This document shows positions 26,503 to 34,443 of a stretch of 64,000 bases of DNA, in pieces. The stretch lies in assembly GCF_000019845.1 (NCBI RefSeq), contig NC_010578.1:1-64000 (forward strand). Direction: 5' to 3'. The notes beneath the pieces are model-generated. The model worked only from the letters and a program-made list of their open reading frames with translations. It was not told the DNA's origin and made no database searches. The stretch comes from Beijerinckia indica subsp. indica ATCC 9039. GTDB lineage: Bacteria > Pseudomonadota > Alphaproteobacteria > Rhizobiales > Beijerinckiaceae. Every line of letters begins with the position of its first letter. The first letter of the stretch is position 1. Made by a program: the position numbers and the translations under genes.

Positions 26503-27707
26503 CGAAACACCTTCACGGGGTCTATGGCTGTGACCTTGTTCAGGGATACCAATGATGCGCTGATGCACATCAAGATGGTGATAACCCCGATCCCCGAGGC
26601 GAGCCATAAAGGCACTTGCGGAGGGGAGCTGCTGTTGCGAGAGAGATAGGCGAGCAGCAGGACAACGCTAATGCCGGTCAGCCCCCCCAGAACCCCGCCA
26701 ATGACGGCTTGCTTGATCACGATTTTATACAAATAGGATCGTGGGCCGCCCATGGCCCGGACAACGGCATATTCTGGCAGCCGGTCCAGAGTGCTCGCAT
26801 AGAGCGTCTGTGCAACGATAACGACACCCACCAGGAGCGCCAGCAAGGATGAACTGATAAGTGTGATACCAGCACCCGTCGTGAATAACCAATAACTCCG
26901 GCTCCTGTGCGAGAACTCGTCCGTTGGCAGCACGTCGACATCCGGCATGCGTGTGGAAAGTGCCCGGATGACGGGTTCGGGTGCCTGTCCTTCCAGAAGC
27001 TTGATCAATACATAGGTTATGTCTTTGTCGCCAAGATCCGACAGCAGCCTCGCATTGCGCAGCGATGTGAAGACATAAGGTGCCTGGGTAAAGGTCCGGA
27101 TGCCTTCGGTAAAGCCAGCGACGCGGGCGCGGTGATTGTTGATTTCGACGATTTGACCAATGGATGTGACGCCGAGTTTCTGCGCATAAAGGCGATCGAT
27201 GATCACTCCATCGGGGGTCGACAGGGCATCATGGACATTCTGACCAGGCGTCATTGACGGCAGCAATCCCATTTCGGCATTTGGTTCCACGCCAATGACG
27301 AGGACCAATTCGCGAACGCCGTTGGATCGTTTCCAAGAGCCGAAATGCAGCAACATCGGCTCGGCCTTGGCGATCCCATCGACAGCGAGCGATTGGAATC
27401 GTCGCCGCTCTTCGATCGGGGTCGCGAGATCGACGCTGCGCACTCCTTGCACCGCGACCCAGAGATCCGCGCCGGCCTGATCGACGATCGTCGAGGTCGT
27501 ATGCATGAAATTCAGCAACATGCCGAGCTGAATGCCCATCAAAACCGTCGAGAAAGCAATACCGACGAGCGTTACGGCGAAACGGACCCGGTCATGAACG
27601 AGGTTGCGCCACGCGATGAGAAGCGTCAGGCTTGAATGCCCACGCGGGACTGCCTGGGGGCGCTGGAAACTCTTGGTGAGTAGGCCGACACTATCTGCTG
27701 AAGACAT
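26499..27707 (-). CDS. DevC-like FtsX-family ABC permease
   Basis: A 402-aa permease with four transmembrane segments in MacB/FtsX topology: one near the N-terminus (FAVTLVGIAFSTVLMGIQLG), a large periplasmic domain (about 65-270) and three near the C-terminus (ISSSLLALLVGVVIVAQTL; AVIGGVLGGLTGISVVLLLA; LASGIGVITILMCISASLV), as in DevC. It ends IDPVKVFR, the usual DevC/FtsX ending. Its ATG overlaps the TAA of the small upstream ORF by one base (TAATG), and its stop overlaps the ATPase start. Probably moves a lipid product made by the adjacent synthases. Confidence 0.85.
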   Translation of the reverse strand: MSSADSVGLLTKSFQRPQAVPRGHSSLTLLIAWRNLVHDRVRFAVTLVGIAFSTVLMGIQLGMLLNFMHTTSTIVDQAGADLWVAVQGVRSVDLATPIEERRRFQSLAVDGIAKAEPMLLHFGSWKRSNGVRELVLVIGVEPNAEMGLLPSMTPGQNVHDALSTPDGVIIDRLYAQKLGVTSIGQIVEINNHRARVAGFTEGIRTFTQAPYVFTSLRNARLLSDLGDKDITYVLIKLLEGQAPEPVIRALSTRMPDVDVLPTDEFSHRSRSYWLFTTGAGITLISSSLLALLVGVVIVAQTLYASTLDRLPEYAVVRAMGGPRSYLYKIVIKQAVIGGVLGGLTGISVVLLLAYLSRNSSSPPQVPLWLASGIGVITILMCISASLVSLNKVTAIDPVKVFR

Positions 27708-27952
27708 TAGCGGGACTCCGCAAAGTTCGCTGTCCTGTTGCCAGAGATCCGCTTTGGGAACTTCAGCCGCAGTTGAAGAGGCAATCCATCGATATCGCTT
27801 CCAAAAATTCGTTCCGATGTTGCCGCGGTCTGGTCATATGCCCATGTATCCGGCATGGTGCCCGCACTCGCAAGTCTAGGCATAGATACACAAATGGTTA
27901 TGCCGCAAAGGCGAAATCGCAAGATATCGAGCATCGTTTGTTGTCGCATCAT
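27707..27952 (-). CDS. Putative small exported protein
   Basis: An 81-aa frame (M at 27952 or 27949) begins with MMRQQTMLDILRFRLCGITI, then CVSMPRLASAGTMPDTW, which looks like a signal peptide ending ASA-G. The mature part has no recognised domain. AAGAAGAG lies about 8 bases upstream of the start. It sits between the glycosyltransferase and the permease and its stop codon overlaps the permease start, as in a translationally coupled operon member. The frame is also open 18 codons upstream, overlapping the end of the glycosyltransferase gene. It is either a small periplasmic partner of the exporter or a chance frame; position and signal favour a real gene. Confidence 0.5.
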   Translation of the reverse strand: MMRQQTMLDILRFRLCGITICVSMPRLASAGTMPDTWAYDQTAATSERIFGSDIDGLPLQLRLKFPKRISGNRTANFAESR

Positions 27953-27965
27953 CAATTTTCTCTTC

Positions 27966-29342
27966 TTATGAAGCTCTAACACGGCTTGTTGATCCGTATT
28001 CTTCACCGAAGCGTCGATTGAGTGATAGATTTAGGTGTTCCAATATATTGTTTGCCATGTGCTCGGCGCTGAACCGTGCCGCCAGCGCCCTGGTGTTCGC
28101 GGCAAGTTCCGCATGGAGATCATCATCCTTCAGCAGGCGCTCGAGCTGCCGTGCCAGATCGGCGCTGTCCCAGGTCTTGAATGTCAAGCCACCGGCAATG
28201 TTTCCATGCTGGATGACTTCCGTCACCCCGCCAATGTCTGGGACCAGCACAGGCGTCCCTTGGCTCATGGCCTCGGCGACAACCAGCCCGAACGCCTCCC
28301 GATCAACGGAAGGGTAGACGATACAGCGACTATGCGCGTAGAGAGCGTCACGCACCTCGAACGAAACAGCACCACTATGGTTGATGACGAGCTTCAAATG
28401 ACTCGTGAGATCGTTGATGACCTTCTGATACGAACGCCCTTTTGCAGTGGAGCCGCAAATGACGAGCTGCAGGTGAACGCCGCGTACTGCCAAAAGTTTT
28501 GCTGCATAAAGTAAAAGGTCGATTCCCTTCTCGCTTTCCTGGCGTCCAATGAATGTGACAATGGCACCGTCTTGGGCATCGTCTTGCCTCACTTTCGGAA
28601 AGGCCGTCTTGAGGATTGAAAAGGGAAGCCTCTGCTCCTGTTTGGGGAGGTCGATACCGTTATAGATGACCCGGAAGCAATTAGGGTCCAGCCCGAGCTC
28701 AGTGACAAGACGTTGAAGATAATCCCGGCTGATCGCTATTGCGGGCCAGCCCGAGTTGCGGACCGCTTCGTCCAGCCGGCGCCGATAGTTTTGGAGCAAT
28801 CCGGCTTTTGCGGCGAAATCGGCAAATTGTTCATCACCCTGGAACGTAACGAGATAATCGAGCGGCACTTTGCAAAGCTTCTTAACCTCGAGGGCCAGGG
28901 GGCTGATGGAGCCGAAACTCATCATCAGATGCGTAACGCCGTCCAACTCCACATATTTAAGCAATCTCTTGACAAGCGAAGGATCAGGATCCGACTCCGT
29001 ATAAAGCGAGCGCATGAGGTTTTGCAGAAGACGATCGACAAAGCCGGGAATGTTTTGGACGATATTGGTGCGCCAGCCTTTCGGGAAAAAAGACAGAAGC
29101 GGTCCAACTATTCTGTCCAAAAATTCGGACGGTTGCTTGAATTGATATCGTGTGCCGTAACAAAGAATCCTCTGTTCGATCCCATTGATGACAAGGTCAG
29201 GATTATGCTCGAGCATCCAATAGATTACGACCTTGAAACCACGTTTGTACAGGGAATGAGCGAGCGTTAGGTCCCGAATGGTGGAACCCAGATACGATCC
29301 ACTTCCTATAGTGACAAAGGCAAAGGTTGGGTTCTGTGCCAT
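27966..29342 (-). CDS. Glycosyltransferase family 4
   Basis: A 458-aa GT-B glycosyltransferase. The N-terminal half holds FVTIGSGSYLGSTIRDLTLA, and the C-terminal half AIVTFIGRQESEKGIDLLLYA with the E-x7-E motif in EAFGLVVAE (about 349-357), where the glutamates bind the nucleotide sugar. It lies between the dehydratase/PPTase gene and the exporter genes on the same strand. The context suggests it glycosylates the lipid product before export, but acting in exopolysaccharide synthesis is equally possible from sequence alone. The ribosome-binding site is weak. Confidence 0.8.
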   Translation of the reverse strand: MAQNPTFAFVTIGSGSYLGSTIRDLTLAHSLYKRGFKVVIYWMLEHNPDLVINGIEQRILCYGTRYQFKQPSEFLDRIVGPLLSFFPKGWRTNIVQNIPGFVDRLLQNLMRSLYTESDPDPSLVKRLLKYVELDGVTHLMMSFGSISPLALEVKKLCKVPLDYLVTFQGDEQFADFAAKAGLLQNYRRRLDEAVRNSGWPAIAISRDYLQRLVTELGLDPNCFRVIYNGIDLPKQEQRLPFSILKTAFPKVRQDDAQDGAIVTFIGRQESEKGIDLLLYAAKLLAVRGVHLQLVICGSTAKGRSYQKVINDLTSHLKLVINHSGAVSFEVRDALYAHSRCIVYPSVDREAFGLVVAEAMSQGTPVLVPDIGGVTEVIQHGNIAGGLTFKTWDSADLARQLERLLKDDDLHAELAANTRALAARFSAEHMANNILEHLNLSLNRRFGEEYGSTSRVRAS

Positions 29343-29473
29343 AGAGGAGTTCCATCGTTTATGCCGCTCGGAATATAGAGATGGATCATTTTTCTACCGC
29401 GATGGTCACGTGTTCGGTTAATGAATGTATCACCGACAGAACCATTTCATAAGCCATGATGAATACGCAAAGC

Positions 29474-31363
29474 CTATCCAAAAATTGTATAGGCTGACTC
29501 GCTTTTGTGACCAAAACTCGAATGTGGCTGACTTGCATAGGCGATGATGAAGCCACAGTCCTCCACGGTCTTCACCTCAAAGGAGCGAGCGCTTGTCTGA
29601 TGCTTGATCTCAATCCGCCCGCCGTTTTCCAGCTGGATTGCTTCGAACGCTTGAGGCAAGCCATTGATCCCTGTGCCCAGAAGCTTACCGGTGGCCTCCT
29701 TGGCGCACCAGAGTCGTGTAATCCATGTCTGGTGTTCCACCTGTGGAAACTTTGCAATCAAGTTACGCTCGTGTGCCGTGGTAAAGGCCTGGATGAAGCT
29801 GGCATCGTGTTCGGCGATACGCTCAATATCCACACCTACGGCTTCGGTATGCGCCACGGCTATTGCTCTGGTCTCACTGTGAGCGATGCTCACGAGTGGC
29901 GGCGTATTGCACCCCGGGAGCGCCCTGACGAATGGGCGTCCCTGTCCATCATTATCAATGGTGAAGGCTGCGGGATGCAGCATGGGAGCCTGCGTTTGCT
30001 CGGCGGCCCACAGACGCACGGCGTCCTTGGCCACGACGCGCCCAAGCAGCCATTGTTTCTGGCGTTGGGGGATACGGGCATGACCGTTAAAGACTGGCAT
30101 TTCTTCCATGCTCAAGCAATGCCGCGCCAATATGCTGAAATCAAAATTTTGAAACTCGGCAGTGGTCACCGTCAGGCATACGGATCCGTCGCCCGAGTTG
30201 GGCAGAGGCGCCGCTCGGCCAAGCAGGTATTGGTCGGGAAAGCGGCGGAAATCCACTAGGCATTGCTCCCAGTTGAACTTCCAGCTTCCCCAATCCACGA
30301 TGCGCATCCACACGGCGCCAGCGCCGTCCTGGACCTCGACATTGGCGAGGAGCCGCTTGCCTTCTGTCTGGGTGATCTCCACCCGCACTGGAACACGGGT
30401 CCCAACCGGGGGGGAGGGGCAATAGATCTCGAGTTTCGCAAGACCAATGGGGAAGACATAGCGGCCATGCTCCATGGCCCAGACGCCTAAGATCTGGCCG
30501 ATGCCATCGAGCAAAGCCGGGTCGATGAGGAGTTGTGGGCTACGGGTTGACCCAAACAGGTCCTCAGGGGAATGCCTGACGAATTCACCTATAATCCCAT
30601 GATCACCGACGATGATCTCACCGGACAGGCAGTGAAAGCTCGGTCCATGAAACATATGGCGCTCGCCATAGATCTCTTCACCGGTGAGAGGATGCCGATA
30701 GGGATTGGCCAGTTCGGTGAAAGCGGGAGATAATTCGATGAGATAGTGATCGCCAAACAGCACCATCGCGCTGATCGCGGGCCGGGTCTGCCCCTCGATA
30801 AAGACCTCGACCCTGATGAAGGAGGCGCCGCGATCTTCGTCATGGCGATCGACCCGCGCCGTGATATGCAGCGTCAGGACATCCGTATCCGCCAATTCGA
30901 TCCAACGGGTGGCCTTGACGTCTTCAAAGCCCAGCAAGCCATAGCCGGGGACGAGACAGGCCGCGACCTCCGCCATGACTTCGAGGCTCATGGTCATGGG
31001 CAGCACTGGCAGGCAGGCGGAGGCTGGCTTGACGCCTGGCGCATGGACGAAGGCATGATCGGCGAGGTAGCGATCCCCCTCCAGCGTCAAGTGCCGCTCG
31101 ACTGTGATGGTCTCCCCTGGAACATAGGCCAAGACCGGGCCCAGAAAAGGCAGAATGGCCTCGTTCTGGGCCTCATCCATTGTTGCTGTGTGGACAGGCT
31201 GGGACGCCGTGCTCGAGGGGGTAGGAATTGGTGGCTCGGGGTTTCCAAGGTCCTCATGCACGGCCACGGCCAGGGCCAACTCCTCCGCTGCTCGGGCCTC
31301 GAACACACGTCCGATCAATGGCAAGTCGCCGACACTTGGCTGCTTCGGGACAGGGGTTCCCAT
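29474..31363 (-). CDS. Polyketide synthase dehydratase fused to 4'-phosphopantetheinyl transferase
   Basis: A 629-aa fusion protein. Residues of about 80-390 match hot-dog dehydratase domains of PKS/PUFA-synthase-like systems: the segment FLGPVLAYVPGETITVERHL is followed by RYLADHAFVHAPGVKP with a catalytic-type His, then PVLPMTMSLEVMAEVAACLVPG; a second hot-dog half follows with GERHMFHGPSFHCL. Residues of about 410-610 are a Sfp-type phosphopantetheinyl transferase with AVGVDIERIAEHDASF and WCAKEATGKLLGTG, the Mg2+/CoA-binding motifs. It would dehydrate the beta-hydroxyacyl chain and activate the synthase's ACPs. AGGGAGGT precedes ATG 31363. A small piece of this gene's start is duplicated at 33125-33160. 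Confidence 0.85.
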   Translation of the reverse strand: MGTPVPKQPSVGDLPLIGRVFEARAAEELALAVAVHEDLGNPEPPIPTPSSTASQPVHTATMDEAQNEAILPFLGPVLAYVPGETITVERHLTLEGDRYLADHAFVHAPGVKPASACLPVLPMTMSLEVMAEVAACLVPGYGLLGFEDVKATRWIELADTDVLTLHITARVDRHDEDRGASFIRVEVFIEGQTRPAISAMVLFGDHYLIELSPAFTELANPYRHPLTGEEIYGERHMFHGPSFHCLSGEIIVGDHGIIGEFVRHSPEDLFGSTRSPQLLIDPALLDGIGQILGVWAMEHGRYVFPIGLAKLEIYCPSPPVGTRVPVRVEITQTEGKRLLANVEVQDGAGAVWMRIVDWGSWKFNWEQCLVDFRRFPDQYLLGRAAPLPNSGDGSVCLTVTTAEFQNFDFSILARHCLSMEEMPVFNGHARIPQRQKQWLLGRVVAKDAVRLWAAEQTQAPMLHPAAFTIDNDGQGRPFVRALPGCNTPPLVSIAHSETRAIAVAHTEAVGVDIERIAEHDASFIQAFTTAHERNLIAKFPQVEHQTWITRLWCAKEATGKLLGTGINGLPQAFEAIQLENGGRIEIKHQTSARSFEVKTVEDCGFIIAYASQPHSSFGHKSESAYTIFG

Positions 31364-31405
31364 ATGTCTACCTCCCTACTCAACAATTATCTCTTCATTC
31401 AACGC

Positions 31406-32626
31406 TCATATCTTCTCCAGCACTGATCCGCTGGCTGTCAGGCCAGGCCCGAAGCCGAGGCAAACAATGCGTGTGCCTACGGGAATCCCGGGCTCTTCCA
31501 CGATCGCCTTGAAGATGTGCGGGACCGTTGCCGAGGACATGTTGCCGTTCTCGGCGAAGACGGATTTGCTGATGGCCACCTGATCATCATCAAGACCCAG
31601 GGCGTCTTGAATATGTTCAACGATCTTTGGCCCACCTGGATGAATGGCGAAAGCGAGGTGCCGCCGTTCACGCTCGAAGTCGATTCCGACCTGTTGCAGC
31701 AAGGCTTCCACGAAAGGTCGGACCCATTGCTTGATGATCACAGGCACCATCACCGAGAGCGTCATGTGAAAGTGTGTTGAACCGGGCATCCAGGTCATGT
31801 CCTTGGCTGAATTGGGGAGCACGTGCTCGTTGAACGCCAGGATCTTCAAACCGTGCTGACCGCGCTTGCGCAGGGATTCCTCGGAGACCACGGAATATTT
31901 GATGAAGCCGTCTGAAAACAGCGTCGAAGTGATAATATTCTCTACTTTAGGATTCTCGACACCGATATGAGCCGACAGCACTTCGGTGTGGACGATGTCC
32001 ACACGCTTTTTGGGTGGTGTCACGCCGGATTGCGAGGAGGACAGGAATCCATGCGCCATCTTGATGGCCGGGAAAGCCCCGTGACAGCACATGTGATAGC
32101 TGTGCGTCACCGTCGTGTTGAACCAGTTCTTGTCAGCCGCCAGCTTCTCGGCGGGACTTGGGGCGAGATAGCCAGAACAGGTCACATGGATTAGATCATC
32201 GGGAGCCTCGGATTCATCGCCATACATTTCCGCCAGGCAGTCATCCGTGATTTTAGCGTAGCTCTCGTGACGGGTCTTGATGTCCTTGGCGTTCAAGCTC
32301 TCGTAATTATCAAAGAGCTTCATGTATTCATGCTCGGGCTCCATGAGCCTGAATTCACCATTGCTGAACTGAATGTCCTTCATACGCGGGAAGAACACCA
32401 GCTGCCGTCGTTTGATCACAGATGGTGACAAGGCATAATTATCGAATTTCTCTCGGATTTCCTTGTGGACCTTGTCAAAGTCTTCCTTCTCGGTAATGCC
32501 CTGATTCCGGCAATAGGTCTTGGCGAAACCCCAAGCCGATATTTCCAATGTCACGGCTTGAGGGGTGGGTTCGACCAATTGAACCGGAACGAAATCGGCC
32601 AAGACAGGCTGGTTATAAAGCGACAT
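31406..32626 (-). CDS. Type III polyketide synthase, copy 1
   Basis: A 406-aa chalcone-synthase-fold enzyme (type III PKS), CoA- or ACP-primed and malonyl-CoA using. The catalytic Cys is Cys181 in SYHMCCHGAF; the His is in FAIHPGGPKIVEHIQ and the Asn in AENGNMSSATV, giving the Cys-His-Asn triad; the C-terminal GFGPGLTASGSVLEKI is typical. It is about 92% identical at protein level to copy 2 by eye, but differs beside the catalytic Cys (CCH instead of GCY). The start is M at 32626 with GGGAGGT nine bases upstream. In Azotobacter, type III synthases ArsB/ArsC extend type I-made acyl chains to alkylresorcinols and alkylpyrones; the same role is likely here. Confidence 0.85.
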   Translation of the reverse strand: MSLYNQPVLADFVPVQLVEPTPQAVTLEISAWGFAKTYCRNQGITEKEDFDKVHKEIREKFDNYALSPSVIKRRQLVFFPRMKDIQFSNGEFRLMEPEHEYMKLFDNYESLNAKDIKTRHESYAKITDDCLAEMYGDESEAPDDLIHVTCSGYLAPSPAEKLAADKNWFNTTVTHSYHMCCHGAFPAIKMAHGFLSSSQSGVTPPKKRVDIVHTEVLSAHIGVENPKVENIITSTLFSDGFIKYSVVSEESLRKRGQHGLKILAFNEHVLPNSAKDMTWMPGSTHFHMTLSVMVPVIIKQWVRPFVEALLQQVGIDFERERRHLAFAIHPGGPKIVEHIQDALGLDDDQVAISKSVFAENGNMSSATVPHIFKAIVEEPGIPVGTRIVCLGFGPGLTASGSVLEKI

Positions 32627-32837
32627 GCTATTATACCTCCCTATGGCATATATGATTGCATAAAACAATATATAAAACGACATGTGTAAATATATTAAAA
32701 TAATTATTTCAGTAATTTGGCAAAAAATTGTCGCTATACTTGAGTGTCTTGTGAATAATTACAAGTTGCCGCCACTCATCTGCTTCCCATGTGCAGCATG
32801 AGGCTTAATATAACTATGCCTATGTTCTAGTCTGTGC

Positions 32838-33160
32838 TCATATCTTCTCCAGCATCAATCCTGTGACTGTCAGGCCAGGCCAGGCCAGGCCAGGCCGGAA
32901 GCCGAGGCCTGCGATGTGTGCCACTGGGATTCTGGGCTCTTCCATGGTTTTCTTGAAGATGTAAGGGGTCGTCGCCGAGGGTATGTTGTCGTGCTCGGCG
33001 ACGACGGATTTGCTGATGGCCACTTGATCCTCGTCGAGATTCAGAACGTCTTGTCCATGCATGATGATCTTTGGCCCACCCGGATACTCCTTCTGTTCAT
33101 TTGACTAAGATAAGTTGCAGGCGCCCGGCTGCTTCGGAAACGTGACAGGAAGCTCCATAT
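32838..33160 (-). pseudogene. Relic of third type III PKS and of a dehydratase gene start
   Basis: The sequence 32838-33062 is a 3'-end copy of the type III PKS (ending GLMLEKI, with AISKSVVAEHDNIPSATT in place of AISKSVFAENGNMSSATV) with no 5' part. Just beyond, at about 33108-33160, a start region reads MELPVTFPKQPGA, a relic of the beginning of the dehydratase/PPTase gene (MGTPVPKQPSVG). A tandem duplication of the unit dehydratase-start plus type III PKS, followed by deletion, explains it. The catalytic-Asn motif is changed (AEHDNIPSA), so the fragment is non-functional. Confidence 0.75.
32871..32895. repeat. CAGGC five-base tandem repeat
   Basis: Five consecutive copies of CAGGC lie within the third-copy PKS relic. 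Intact copies have only CAGGCCAGGC here, so this is a local expansion by slippage. Confidence 0.8.
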
Positions 33161-33186
33161 GACTATGCCTGCGTCCTACGCGACGC

Positions 33187-34407
33187 TCATATCTTCTCCA
33201 GCACCAGTCCGGTGGCTGTCAGGCCAGGCCCGAAGCCGAGGCAAACAATGCGTGTGCCTACGGGAATCCCGGGCTCTTCCACGATCGCCTTGAAGATGTG
33301 CGGGACCGTTGCCGAGGACATGTTGCCGTTCTCGGCGAAGACGGATTTGCTGATGGCCACCTGATCATCATCAAGACCCAGGGCGTCTTGAATATGTTCA
33401 ACGATCTTTGGCCCACCTGGATGAATGGCGAAAGCGAGGTGCCGCCGTTCACGCTCGAAGTCGATTCCGACCTGTTGCAGCAAGGCTTCCACGAAAGGTC
33501 GGACCCATTGCTTGATGATCACAGGCACCATCACCGAGAGCGTCATGTGAAAGCGCGTCGAACCTGGTACCCAGGTCATGTCACTGGTTGAATTGGGGAG
33601 CACATGCTCGTTGAACGCCAGGATCTTCAAGCCGTGCTGACCGCGCTTGCGCAGGGACTCCTCGGAGACCACGGAATATTTGATGAAGCCGTCTGAAAAC
33701 AGCGTCATGGTGACGATGTTCTCAGCCTTGGGACTCTCGACACCGATATGAGCCGACAGCACTTCGGTGTGGACGATGTCCACGCGCTCCTTGGGCGGTG
33801 TCACGCCGAATTGCGAGGAGGACAGGAATCCATGCGCCATCTTGATGGCCGGGAAAGCCCCGTAACAGCCCATGTGATAGCTGTGCGTCACCGTCGTGTT
33901 GAACCAGTTCTTGTTGGATACCATCCGCTCGACGGGACTGGGTGCGAGATAGCCAGAACAGGTCACATGGATCAAATCATCGGGGGCTTCGGATTCATCG
34001 CCATACATTTCCTCCAAGCAATCAGTGGCGACCTTGGCGTAGCTGTCGTGGCGGGTCTTGATGTCCTTGGCGTTCAGATTGTCATAGCTATCGAAGAGCT
34101 GCATGTATTCATGCTCGGGCTCCATGAGCCTGAATTCACCATTGCTGAACTGAATGTCCTTCATACGTGGGAAGAACACCAGCTGCCGTCGTTTGATCAC
34201 AGATGGTGACAAGGCGTAATTATCGAATTTCTCTCGGATTTCCTTGTGGACCTTGTCAAAACCTTCCTTCTCGGTAATGCCCTGATTCCGGCAATAGGTC
34301 TTGGCGAAGCCCCAAGCCGATATTTCCAATGTCACGGCTTGAGGGGTGGGTTCGACCAATTGAACCGGAACGAAGTCGGCCAAGACAGGCTGGTGGTAAT
34401 TGAGCAT
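33187..34407 (-). CDS. Type III polyketide synthase, copy 2
   Basis: A 406-aa type III PKS nearly identical to copy 1. The catalytic Cys181 sits in SYHMGCYGAF, closer to the GCFAG context of chalcone and alkylresorcinol synthases than copy 1. His (FAIHPGGPKIVEH) and Asn (AENGNMSS) complete the triad. Its start MLNYHQPVLADF follows AGGAG, nine bases upstream, and lies 36 bases after the stop of the giant synthase gene, so it is the second gene in the operon. Long stretches of nucleotide identity with copy 1 suggest recent duplication or gene conversion. It probably uses acyl chains made by the type I synthase as starter units. Confidence 0.85.
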   Translation of the reverse strand: MLNYHQPVLADFVPVQLVEPTPQAVTLEISAWGFAKTYCRNQGITEKEGFDKVHKEIREKFDNYALSPSVIKRRQLVFFPRMKDIQFSNGEFRLMEPEHEYMQLFDSYDNLNAKDIKTRHDSYAKVATDCLEEMYGDESEAPDDLIHVTCSGYLAPSPVERMVSNKNWFNTTVTHSYHMGCYGAFPAIKMAHGFLSSSQFGVTPPKERVDIVHTEVLSAHIGVESPKAENIVTMTLFSDGFIKYSVVSEESLRKRGQHGLKILAFNEHVLPNSTSDMTWVPGSTRFHMTLSVMVPVIIKQWVRPFVEALLQQVGIDFERERRHLAFAIHPGGPKIVEHIQDALGLDDDQVAISKSVFAENGNMSSATVPHIFKAIVEEPGIPVGTRIVCLGFGPGLTATGLVLEKI

Positions 34408-34443
34408 ATGAGACTACTCCTTGGGTGCGTTTGACCTGCGGGT

